NCBI GenBank assembly: GCA_964494805.1
Contig: CAZBST010000002.1
Span: 124,001-188,000 of the forward strand
Length of the DNA: 64,000 nucleotides
Direction of reading: 5' to 3'
DNA from: CAIYOL01 sp964494805
GTDB lineage: Bacteria; Planctomycetota; Phycisphaerae; Sedimentisphaerales; Anaerobacaceae
The position numbers and the translations under genes are program-made. Below the pieces are notes generated by a model. That model did not search any database, was not told where the DNA came from, and worked only from the letters and a program-made list of their open reading frames with translations. Positions 56,633 to 64,000 of this stretch are shown piece by piece. Positions within the stretch are counted from its first letter, which is position 1, and the number at the start of each line of letters is the position of its first letter.

Positions 56633-58369
56633 CGATACAGCCGGATGTTAATCCCGACCGTCAAGGAAGCCCCAGCTGATGCGGAAGTAACCAGCCATAA
56701 ACTGATGCTCCGTGCTGGCCTGATGCGAAAAGTCGCCAGCGGAACTTACACTTATCTGCCGCTCGGCTGGCGGTGCCTGCTCAAAGTAATAACAATCGTC
56801 CGCGAAGAAATGAACAAGGCCGGCGCACAGGAAATCCTTATGCCCGCCGTTCAGCCCATCGAATTATGGCAGGCAACCGGTCGCAATATTGACTATGGCG
56901 AAACCCTCGCAACATTCACCGACCGCCACGGCCGGCAAAACGTCCTCGCTCCCACTGCCGAGGAAGTTGTTACAAGCATTGCAGCCGGCGAAATAAATTC
57001 TTATAAGCAGCTACCGATGAATATCTACCAAATCAGCTTCAAATTTCGCGATGAGTTCCGCCCGCGCTTCGGCCCAATCCGCTCCCGCGAATTCATAATG
57101 AAAGACTCATACAGCTTCCACGCCGATGAAAAATGCCTCGATAAAGAATACTGGAATATGTATGAAACCTATAAACGTATCTTCAAACGCTGCGGCTTGG
57201 ATTTCGTAATTGTCGAGGCCGAGTCCGGCGAAATGGGCGGCTCCGGCTCACACCAGTTCACCATCCCCTGCGAATCCGGCGAAGACATAATCGTCCACAC
57301 TGAAGACAACTCTTATGCCGCCAATATCGAAAAAGCCGCCGTTGACCCCCTGTCAAAACAAAAACCTATCGCCAATGCACCAAAACCCGAAGATGTTCAC
57401 ACACCTAACGTCGGCAGCATCGAAGCAGTCTGCGCCTTCCTGAAAACCCAACCGAAGGATATGATAAAGACACTTATTCACGCTGAAGGCGATAACGTAA
57501 TCGCAACGCTCATTCGCGGCGACCACGACCTTAATCCGGAAAAACTTACACAAATCCTCGGCGGCAAACACGCCGAACTCGCCGACGAAGCCACTATCGA
57601 AAAAGTCACCGGCGCAAAGGTCGGCTTTGCCGGACCAATCGGGCTTGCAGACAAAGTCTCAAAATTGATTATCGACCATGCCGTTGCTGCTATGACGGTC
57701 GGCGTAACCGGCGCTAATAAAACCGATTACCATATTAAAAATGTTGTCCCCGGCAGAGATTTCCCGCTTAAAGGAGACAATATAATCGTTGCTGACATCC
57801 GAAACGCCGTCGAGGACGACACGCACAACGGAAAGAAACTCCTATTCAGGCATGGCATAGAAGTAGGTCAGGTCTTCAAGCTCGGCACAAAATATTCCGC
57901 CAAACTCGGCTGTAAATTCCTCGATGAAACTGGAAAAGAACAGCCCTGCCTTATGGGCTGCTACGGTATCGGCATAAACAGAATAATCGCATCGGCAATC
58001 GAGGTGGGCAACGATGAAAACGGCATCATCTTTCCAATAAGTATCGCACCCTTTGAAGTCATCGTTACCAGCGTAAATCAGGATGATAAAGAGGTCGTAG
58101 AAACCGGCGAAAAAATCTACCAGCAATTACTCGATAAAGGTATCGAAGTCCTGCTTGATGACAGGGACCTTCGCGGCGGCATAAAATTCAAAGACGCCGA
58201 TTTGCTCGGAATACCCGTTCGCGTTACCGTCGGCAGCAAATCCCTCAAGCAAGGCAACATCGAAATCAAGCTCCGTCGCGAATCGCAGAGCCAAAAAGTC
58301 CCCATTAAAGAAGCAATGGATAAAACCATCGAACTGATCGATTTATTAAAGAAACAGTTAAATAGTTAA
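56630..58369 (+). CDS. proS: prolyl-tRNA synthetase (bacterial type with editing domain)
   Basis: ProS charges tRNA-Pro with proline. The 579-residue protein is the long bacterial form. It has a class II catalytic core with motif 1 near EILMPAVQPIELWQATGR, motif 2 FKFRDEFRPRFGPIRSREFIMKDSYS and motif 3 GCYGIGINRIIASAIE. An inserted YbaK-like editing domain (about 235-385) contains IRGDHDLNPEKL, and an anticodon-binding domain closes the protein with DDRDLRGGIKFKDADLLGIPVRVTVG. The start at 56630 gives the expected N-terminus MRYSRMLIPTVKEAPADAEV, so it is correct despite the missing ribosome site. It is followed after 18 bases by the DUF4416 gene. Confidence 0.96.
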   Translation: MRYSRMLIPTVKEAPADAEVTSHKLMLRAGLMRKVASGTYTYLPLGWRCLLKVITIVREEMNKAGAQEILMPAVQPIELWQATGRNIDYGETLATFTDRHGRQNVLAPTAEEVVTSIAAGEINSYKQLPMNIYQISFKFRDEFRPRFGPIRSREFIMKDSYSFHADEKCLDKEYWNMYETYKRIFKRCGLDFVIVEAESGEMGGSGSHQFTIPCESGEDIIVHTEDNSYAANIEKAAVDPLSKQKPIANAPKPEDVHTPNVGSIEAVCAFLKTQPKDMIKTLIHAEGDNVIATLIRGDHDLNPEKLTQILGGKHAELADEATIEKVTGAKVGFAGPIGLADKVSKLIIDHAVAAMTVGVTGANKTDYHIKNVVPGRDFPLKGDNIIVADIRNAVEDDTHNGKKLLFRHGIEVGQVFKLGTKYSAKLGCKFLDETGKEQPCLMGCYGIGINRIIASAIEVGNDENGIIFPISIAPFEVIVTSVNQDDKEVVETGEKIYQQLLDKGIEVLLDDRDLRGGIKFKDADLLGIPVRVTVGSKSLKQGNIEIKLRRESQSQKVPIKEAMDKTIELIDLLKKQLNS

Positions 58370-58387
58370 ACCGATTAATAAACGCAA

Positions 58388-58930
58388 ATGTGGAATCTGC
58401 AAGTTCCTAAGCCTGCTAAACTGATAATCGGCATCCTCGCAGCCGACGAAGACTGCCTGACAGCCGCCCTCGAAGCGATAAATGCCAATTTCGGTAAAAC
58501 CGATTTTGCAAGTGACATCTGGCCATTCGACCAGACCGACTATTACAAAGACCAGACCGGCGAAAATATCTTAAGGCAGTTCGTCAGTATCGAAAAACTT
58601 ATTGACCCGGGAAAGCTTGCCAAAATCAAACTCAAAACAAATAAAATCGAGCAAAAGCTGGCCGAACAATCCGCCTCCGACCTGCTCAGGCCGGTCAATC
58701 TCGACCCTGGCCTAATCGAACCCTCCAAACTTATTCTGGCGACGACAAAAAACTACTCGCATCGCATATATATCGGCAAAAAAATGTATGCCGAGGTAAC
58801 ATTGATTTTTGACAAAGGCCAGTGGGAGCCCTTTGAATATACCTATCCTGACTACAAGCAGGATTGTTACCACGATTTTTTTAGTAAAGTAAGAACGCGA
58901 TTAATGGAGCAGTTAAAATCGAAACATTAA
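58388..58930 (+). CDS. DUF4416 family protein
   Basis: This 180-residue cytoplasmic protein of unknown function matches the pattern of DUF4416: KLIIGILAADEDCL at the start, SDIWPFDQTDYYKDQTGENI, NLDPGLIEPSKLILATTKNYSHRIY, and a closing YTYPDYKQDCYHDFF. It lies 18 bases after proS and next to the WecA/MraY-type gene on the same strand, so it is probably co-transcribed with them. No catalytic residues can be named, but the conserved Asp, Tyr and His residues hint at an enzyme. Confidence 0.85.
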   Translation: MWNLQVPKPAKLIIGILAADEDCLTAALEAINANFGKTDFASDIWPFDQTDYYKDQTGENILRQFVSIEKLIDPGKLAKIKLKTNKIEQKLAEQSASDLLRPVNLDPGLIEPSKLILATTKNYSHRIYIGKKMYAEVTLIFDKGQWEPFEYTYPDYKQDCYHDFFSKVRTRLMEQLKSKH

Positions 58931-58947
58931 CACTATCAGCAGTAATC

Positions 58948-60027
58948 TTGCTGGCCGGTTCATTTGTGCTGTCGGTCATCCTAACGGCCGCCGTAAAAAA
59001 GCTGGCCGAGCGCATCGGTTTCGTTGCGCACCCGACCACAGACAGATACCACCGCTCAACAATTCCCCTCGGCGGCGGCATCGCAATTTTCGCTACCATA
59101 ACTGCTATCATAATTGCCGCCGCAGTCGCAATAAAATTTCTGCTTGTCCCCGGCCGCTTCCCCTGGCTCGCCGAATCAGCTAATATCGACCCGGCTGATT
59201 TTCTCGGAAAAATAAATCAGCTTGCAATTATTCTCCTCAGCGCACTTGTCTTGTTTTTGCTCGGCCTGTGGGACGACAAAAAGCACCTCGGCCCCTTTTT
59301 CAAACTCATCGTCCAGTTCGCAGTTGCAATAACTGCTGCCTCCTTTGCAGACATCAGGGTCGAGTTTTTCATTGAAAACAAATTAATCACTTCTGTCCTT
59401 TCTGCCTTCTGGATAGTCCTGATTATCAATGCCTTTAACTTCCTCGATAATATGGATGGCGCCTCCGCTGGCATCGCCGTCATAGTCGCCTCCATTTTAT
59501 TCATCGCCGCCGTCGTAAGCGGCCAGGTCTTCGTAGGCGGACTGGCGATTGTTTTCATAGGAACACTGCTTGGCTTTTTGGTGTTCAATTTCCCGCCCGC
59601 CAAAATTTTTGCAGGTGACGCCGGCTCGCTTGTAATAGGATTTTTCCTGGCACTATTGTCCCTGCGAACAACTTATTACCATCAGGCACAAAGTGGCCGA
59701 TGGTATCCAGTTTTTATCCCCATTATCGTTATGGCCGTCCCACTTTATGATTTTATCAGCGTAACCGCCCTGCGCATAAAACAGGGTAAAAGCCCTTTCG
59801 TTGGTGACACCCAGCATTTTTCCCATCGTCTGAAAAAACGTGGTTTGACCGACACCCAGACCGTTTTGTCCTTGTATCTGGCTACGCTCTGCACCGGCCT
59901 TGGTGCAACTTTTCTCTATCAGGTTAATCTCGTCGGTGCTTTTTTAATCTTCGCTCAAACGTTACTTGTTTTAGCCATTATCGCCATTCTCGAAACCACC
60001 TCGGGAAATGAAAAAAATGCCGTTTGA
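58948..60027 (+). CDS. WecA/MraY-family polyprenyl-phosphate sugar-phosphate transferase
   Basis: This membrane enzyme transfers a sugar phosphate (often GlcNAc-1-P) from UDP to a polyprenyl phosphate, starting synthesis of a surface glycan. The 359-residue protein has about ten membrane helices and the catalytic loops NFLDNMDGASAG (Mg2+ Asp pair) and FAGDAGSLVIGF. The GDTQHFSHRLKKRGLT loop resembles WecA/TagO more than MraY. The only standard start in frame is TTG at 58948, which has no ribosome site. Upstream codons read IETLTLSAVIL and would complete the first membrane helix, so a non-standard start within the preceding gene is possible. It overlaps the O-antigen ligase-like gene by 20 bases. 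Confidence 0.88.
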   Translation: MLAGSFVLSVILTAAVKKLAERIGFVAHPTTDRYHRSTIPLGGGIAIFATITAIIIAAAVAIKFLLVPGRFPWLAESANIDPADFLGKINQLAIILLSALVLFLLGLWDDKKHLGPFFKLIVQFAVAITAASFADIRVEFFIENKLITSVLSAFWIVLIINAFNFLDNMDGASAGIAVIVASILFIAAVVSGQVFVGGLAIVFIGTLLGFLVFNFPPAKIFAGDAGSLVIGFFLALLSLRTTYYHQAQSGRWYPVFIPIIVMAVPLYDFISVTALRIKQGKSPFVGDTQHFSHRLKKRGLTDTQTVLSLYLATLCTGLGATFLYQVNLVGAFLIFAQTLLVLAIIAILETTSGNEKNAV

Positions 60028-62335
60028 TTCGAGCTTGTCAAAAACTAAAGGTCGGGTGATTTTAGAATATATCGCCCTTGCTCTTTGCCTTTGTGTGATT
60101 GCACTTCGCACAACCTATACCGAAGGCCCAGTCGCGCAATCTATCATCCCTGCCAATCTAAGCGACAATCTTTACACGCTGTCCGTATCGGCTGTTCTTT
60201 TTCTCCCATTTATATTCTGGTTTATATACAGCTTTTGTAGAAAAAGATTTTTATATCGCTTCACCGCCGTAGAAATCGGCTTGTGTCTATTTTGTATAGC
60301 GGCTGTTTCCGCCTGCTTTGCCGCCTCAAACAAGCGAATAGCAATTACTGACGCCGTTTGCCTTATTGCGCCGCTGTTGATGGCTGTCTTACTGGTGCAG
60401 ATATTGGATTCGCAGTCAAAGATAAAACTGGTGTTGGCGGTTATCGCCGCTCTGGGAGTGGTCTCTGCCTGTCAGTGTGCCGAGCAGTTCTTCGTCAGCA
60501 ACCAGGCGATGATTGCCCAATACGAGCTGGCTCCTCAAACCATGCTCGAACCGCTTGGCATACAGAGCGGCTCTTTCCAGCAGTTCCTTTTTGAGCATCG
60601 CCTTTATTCAAAGGATGTTCGGGGCTTTTTCACTACCGGTAATTCCGCCGGCTCCTTTGCGATATTGGCTTTCTTTGCTGCTCTTGCTCTATTTATCGAC
60701 AAATTCAAATGCCGTAAGGCAACCCCAAGCGGAAATCGCCAATCCCAGTCTTCCACGCTTCTGTCTCTTATTACCTGCGGCGCTGCTGTAGCTGTTGTCT
60801 TTTTTGGCCTTATTATTACCCACAGCAAAGGCGCAATCGCCGCATTCCTGACTGCAGCAGTTTCTTTTGTTGCGTTCCTTTATCTCGGCAATTGGCTGAA
60901 AATGCACAGAAAAGCCGTATTGTTTGTTTGCTTATTATTTTTAATCGCCATCGGCTGCGCAGTTGTTGCCTATGGACTGACTCACGACCGGCTGCCGGGC
61001 GGAAGTTCGATGCTGGTCCGCTGGCAGTATTGGTATGCATCAGCGAAGATGTATGCCGACCATCCCTTTGTCGGTGTCGGCCCGGGCAACTTCGCACATT
61101 TTTATACACATTATAAGCCTGCTGCGGCGCTGGAGTCTGTTGCAGACCCCCACAATTTTCTGCTTTCTATTCTTACGCAGTATGGTCCGCTCGGCCTTAT
61201 CGGTTTTTTAGCTATGATTTTTGTACCGTTATGGCGATTAACCTCTCCCAGCTTAGCCGACGAGCCACGGGAATCCCAGTCATCTTTTAGGCCCCTCGCT
61301 ATAACTTATTTAATTATCATATCTACTGCCTTGCTGCTTATCAGACCGCTGATTATCCGCACATCACTTGGCGACACCTTCGAGGTGGCGCTGTATCTGA
61401 TATTCACATTGTATGTTGCACCGGTGACTGCATTCGCTGTTGGCTTTTGGCTTTTAACCACAGACACCGAATCACGAATCACCAGTCACGAGTTAGGAGG
61501 CACGTCTATCCCTGCTGCTCTTTTTTGTGCCGTCTTAGGTTTACTTTTGCACAATTTGATAGATTTTGCCATTTTTGAGCCGCCTGTGTTCACTGCTTTT
61601 TGCGCGATAGTCGCATGCCTTATTGCATCGGATTTCCAACAGAACTCTCGACCGAGCCTTGTCATAAAATCTCCTTTTCCCATAAGAATAATATTAGCAG
61701 CTTCCGGCCTGCTGTTGATTTGGGGTTACTTCAATTATGTGTTGGCCCCCGTCGCCAAAACATCGGTTCGCAATCAGCAGGCAGTCCAGCAGGGTCAGTC
61801 GTTCGAATTTGCCCACTACCTTCTGTATGAGGCAGCCGAACAGGACCCGCTGGACCCAACAGCGTTGAACCTGAACGGCAGGCTCTATTTACAACAGTAC
61901 AACAAAACGCCGAATGCACAACTGACCTTGCTCAAAAAGGCCGAAGCTTGTTTCTTCGCCGCTATCGCTCGCGATAATGCAGATTTCAAAAACTATGAGA
62001 AGCTGAGCGATGTCTTCTCTCTGCTCGCAGAAAACTCACCTGTGCAGGGAAAAAACGATTTGCTCAATTTCGCGCTTGATAGCCTCCAGTCTGCCGTTGA
62101 GCGTTATCCCACCTCTGACCGCCTGCGATTCGAATTGGCCGAAGTCGCCGAACAGTTGGACAAGACCAATATCGCCGTCGCCCAGTATAAAAAAGCAGTT
62201 GAAATTGAAGATGCTTATCGCAACCAGTTTAAGATAATGTACCCGGGACGCGAAATCTTCAGCCGATTAGGCGAGGAAAAATACGAAAAAGCAAAGCAGC
62301 GAATAAAATATCTCTCCAGGCAACCGTCCCCATAA
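60008..62335 (+). CDS. O-antigen ligase/polymerase-like (Wzy_C) membrane protein with TPR tail
   Basis: Proteins of this group polymerise or ligate lipid-linked oligosaccharides outside the membrane. The 775-residue protein has about 12-14 membrane helices (about 15-580). The hallmark extracytoplasmic region RWQYWYASAKMYADHPFVGVGPGNFAHFY and ADPHNFLLSILTQYGPLGL lies near 340-400. The C-terminal part (about 600-770) is made of tetratricopeptide-like helices (FEFAHYLLYEAAEQDPLDP, LRFELAEVAEQLDKTNIAVAQYKKAVEI). Residues near 485-496 (DTESRITSHELGG) are encoded by a repeat-word stretch that seems to have inserted in frame into an external loop. It overlaps the transferase gene by 20 bases, so the two are coupled and act in one glycan pathway. 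Confidence 0.85.
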   Translation: MKKMPFDSSLSKTKGRVILEYIALALCLCVIALRTTYTEGPVAQSIIPANLSDNLYTLSVSAVLFLPFIFWFIYSFCRKRFLYRFTAVEIGLCLFCIAAVSACFAASNKRIAITDAVCLIAPLLMAVLLVQILDSQSKIKLVLAVIAALGVVSACQCAEQFFVSNQAMIAQYELAPQTMLEPLGIQSGSFQQFLFEHRLYSKDVRGFFTTGNSAGSFAILAFFAALALFIDKFKCRKATPSGNRQSQSSTLLSLITCGAAVAVVFFGLIITHSKGAIAAFLTAAVSFVAFLYLGNWLKMHRKAVLFVCLLFLIAIGCAVVAYGLTHDRLPGGSSMLVRWQYWYASAKMYADHPFVGVGPGNFAHFYTHYKPAAALESVADPHNFLLSILTQYGPLGLIGFLAMIFVPLWRLTSPSLADEPRESQSSFRPLAITYLIIISTALLLIRPLIIRTSLGDTFEVALYLIFTLYVAPVTAFAVGFWLLTTDTESRITSHELGGTSIPAALFCAVLGLLLHNLIDFAIFEPPVFTAFCAIVACLIASDFQQNSRPSLVIKSPFPIRIILAASGLLLIWGYFNYVLAPVAKTSVRNQQAVQQGQSFEFAHYLLYEAAEQDPLDPTALNLNGRLYLQQYNKTPNAQLTLLKKAEACFFAAIARDNADFKNYEKLSDVFSLLAENSPVQGKNDLLNFALDSLQSAVERYPTSDRLRFELAEVAEQLDKTNIAVAQYKKAVEIEDAYRNQFKIMYPGREIFSRLGEEKYEKAKQRIKYLSRQPSP
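61465..61497 (+). repeat. CACGAATCACCAGTCACGAG word repeat inside a coding sequence
   Basis: An ATCACGAATCACCAGTCACGAG run of the same style as the intergenic word repeats lies in frame in the O-antigen ligase-like gene. It encodes a polar segment between two hydrophobic helices. Confidence 0.45.
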
Positions 62336-62337
62336 TT

Positions 62338-63093
62338 TTATACGCTCTCTAATTTGCTCACTATTTCATCTGGTATATCAAAATTAGCGTATGTATTTTG
62401 AACGTCGTCGTGCTCTTCGAAATCATCCATCAGGGAAATTATTTTCTTTGCCGTCGCCGCATCGCTTATCGGCACGGTATTCTGTGGCACCATCGAAATA
62501 TCGGATGACTCAACGGCAACACCTTTTTCCTTCAGCGCATTTTTCAGCTTCTCATAAGAAGCCGGCTCGCAGGTTATCTCGAATAGTTCCCCCGTGTTTG
62601 TCATATCGTCTGCGCCGGCGGCCAGAACAATCTCCATAAGCTCATCTTCGTTTGTCCCTGCGGTCTTAACGGTAATCAGCCCTTTCTTGCTGAACATCCA
62701 GTTGACGCATCCGCTTGTCCCCATCGAGCTGCCGTGCTTTTCGAAAATCTTCTTAATCTCCGGCGCCGTTCGGTTGTGATTATCCGTCAGTGCCTCGACC
62801 ATTATGGCCACTCCGCCCGGCCCATACCCCTCATAGACCGCTTCTACAAAATTTTCTCCCCCAAGCTCCCCGGTGCCCTTTTTGATTGCCTTTTCAATCG
62901 TATCTTTCGGCATATTGACCGATTTAGCCTTGTCGATGGCATACCGTAAAGACAGGTTCGCAGCCGGATCGCCGCCGCCCGTCCTGGCTGCGACAATTAT
63001 CATCCGGGCCACCTTGCTCCACACCTTGCTGCGTTTGGCGTCGACGGCTGCCTTCTTATATTTTATCCCTGCCCAGTGAGAATGACCTGACAT
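62338..63093 (-). CDS. YebC/PmpR family protein (transcriptional regulator or translation factor)
   Basis: This 251-residue cytoplasmic protein starts at the ATG at 63093, which is preceded by AGGAGCAGGT. The frame is open further upstream but that part is not conserved. It has the family start MSGHSHWAGIKYKKAAVDAKRSK, then GGGDPAANLSLRYAIDKAKS, YEGYGPGGVAIMVEALTDN and GSSMGTSGCVNWMFSKKGLI. YebC proteins bind DNA in some species and have more recently been linked to ribosome function at proline stretches. No ruvC or other usual neighbour is present. The SMP-30 gene precedes it on the same strand with its stop 84 bases upstream. Confidence 0.94.
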   Translation of the reverse strand: MSGHSHWAGIKYKKAAVDAKRSKVWSKVARMIIVAARTGGGDPAANLSLRYAIDKAKSVNMPKDTIEKAIKKGTGELGGENFVEAVYEGYGPGGVAIMVEALTDNHNRTAPEIKKIFEKHGSSMGTSGCVNWMFSKKGLITVKTAGTNEDELMEIVLAAGADDMTNTGELFEITCEPASYEKLKNALKEKGVAVESSDISMVPQNTVPISDAATAKKIISLMDDFEEHDDVQNTYANFDIPDEIVSKLESV

Positions 63094-63176
63094 ACCTGCT
63101 CCTGACAAAATTATAAAAAACCGGTCAATAAAATTATAGTCTCTTCGATGACGAAATGCAACAAACCTTTCTGCGA

Positions 63177-64000
63177 TCACTGTCCCGACGCCGTTCGCAT
63201 CCGCACAGAATATAACGACGTTCGCGCCGTGATAAACAGCGTCTTCTTATCCTTCCCCCCGAAGCAGACGTTAGATGGCTGCTCAGGTATCTCTATCGTC
63301 TCTATCCTTTCGCCGTCTCTGTTATAAACAGCAACCACCTTGGTCGTCAGATAGATATTGCCTTCGTTATCTATAGTCATCCCGTCCGAACCTTCCGGCG
63401 CAAAAAGCTTTTTATTCGACAGCGTCCCGTCTTTATTAATGGTATATACAAAGGTCTTTCCCCCGCCGTGGTCTGCAACATAAAGCGTTTTGCCGTCGGC
63501 TGTCCCTATCACCCCGTTTGGCTTGACCATATCATCGATTACGCGGATAAGTTTCTTGCGGTCCGGCGTTAGATAATACACGTGCTCGCCGCCCTGCTCC
63601 ATACCACTTCTGTCGCCGTAGCGAGGGTCAGTAAAGTAAATCCCGCCGTTCGGGTTAGCCCACAGGTCGTTTGGACTGTTCAGCATCTTGTTGTTATACC
63701 TGTCAGCCAGCACCTTCTTTCTGCCGTTACGTTTGATTGATACTAACCGCCGGCTGCCTCCTTCACAGACTAACAGGTTGCCCTTTTTATCGAAGTATAA
63801 TCCGTTGGCCCCTCCGGAATCCTGTTTGAAAGTTATCAGTTTGCCGTCCAATGTCCATTTATGGATTCGATTGTTGGGGATATCGGTAAAGAATACATTG
63901 CCTTCAGCATCAGCTGCCGGCCCTTCCGTGAACCTAAACCCGCCGGCCAGTTTTTCCACCTTCGCGCCTTCCGCAACAACGCTCGTCTTCTCAGCGCCGC
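63177..64000 (-). CDS. SMP-30/gluconolactonase/LRE-family protein, N-terminus beyond the window
   Basis: This is a six-bladed beta-propeller hydrolase of the SMP-30 family, which includes lactonases that act on aldonolactones. The visible part reads from the edge GAEKTSVVAEGAKVEKLAGG, then FTEGPAADAEGNVFFTDIPN (first metal-ligand Glu region), NSPNDLWANPNGGIYFTDPRYG and NGVIGTADGKTLYVAD. The first standard start in frame is a GTG at 63959, but codons upstream of it stay open to the window edge and continue a plausible family sequence. So the true N-terminus, probably with a signal peptide, is off the window. A role in sugar-acid metabolism is likely, with the substrate unknown. Confidence 0.85.
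   Translation of the reverse strand, partial: GAEKTSVVAEGAKVEKLAGGFRFTEGPAADAEGNVFFTDIPNNRIHKWTLDGKLITFKQDSGGANGLYFDKKGNLLVCEGGSRRLVSIKRNGRKKVLADRYNNKMLNSPNDLWANPNGGIYFTDPRYGDRSGMEQGGEHVYYLTPDRKKLIRVIDDMVKPNGVIGTADGKTLYVADHGGGKTFVYTINKDGTLSNKKLFAPEGSDGMTIDNEGNIYLTTKVVAVYNRDGERIETIEIPEQPSNVCFGGKDKKTLFITARTSLYSVRMRTASGQ

Overview
The window looks like a chromosomal contig of a planctomycete, most likely class Phycisphaerae (Sedimentisphaera/Anaerohalosphaera-like or a related uncultured lineage). This is inference. The reasons are three secreted proteins with planctomycete-style dockerin-like EF-hand pairs ending in NWL or similar, very large secreted beta-helix proteins, a V/A-type ATPase operon in a bacterium, a lone RRM protein, and intergenic DNA full of short repeated words. 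I see no phage, IS element, CRISPR array or rRNA. There is one tRNA, Leu(UAG).

Layout. 0-7 kb: an ICMT-like membrane methyltransferase, two membrane proteins on the minus strand, then aroA - unknown membrane-anchored protein - aroC on the plus strand. Both shikimate-pathway homologues have substitutions in active-site motifs. 7-22 kb: a 3858-residue secreted subtilisin with three beta-helix blocks, glycine-rich insertions, an embedded von Willebrand A domain and a dockerin-like pair, followed upstream by a stand-alone secretin. 22-25.6 kb: tsaB, a BNR_4 family secreted protein and an RRM protein. 25.6-34.3 kb: a complete nine-gene V/A-ATPase operon in Thermus-like order (H/G-I-K-E-C-F-A-B-D), whose rotor subunit carries the sodium-binding ligands, preceded by malic enzyme. 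36-39.9 kb: a DUF4190 protein, a small membrane protein and an MBL-fold hydrolase in repeat-rich DNA. 40-49.6 kb: a DUF2961/GH172-like protein with an apparent ACG start, the cytochrome c maturation pair ResB/CcsA, an FHA-GAF protein, a GH105-PEBP fusion, a purine permease, a ferritin-like protein, tRNA-Leu and xseAB. 49.7-54.3 kb: a second large subtilisin with repeated beta-sandwich modules, LamG and two dockerin-like pairs. 54.6-64 kb: a membrane C39-like peptidase, a YhaM-like HD nuclease, proS, a DUF4416 protein, a WecA/MraY-like transferase, an O-antigen ligase-like protein, a YebC regulator and a partial SMP-30 hydrolase.

The genes fit a heterotroph that degrades polysaccharide (GH105, GH172-like, BNR_4, secreted multidomain proteins), makes a surface polysaccharide and energises a membrane with a probably Na+-coupled V-ATPase. 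The most unusual observations are the active-site-altered AroC homologue beside a divergent AroA, the vWA domain inserted into a duplicated beta-helix block, the parallel dockerin and LamG insertions in the second protease, the GH105-PEBP fusion that keeps an internal Shine-Dalgarno and start, the ACG start, and families of intergenic word repeats that reach the proS start codon and enter a coding sequence.
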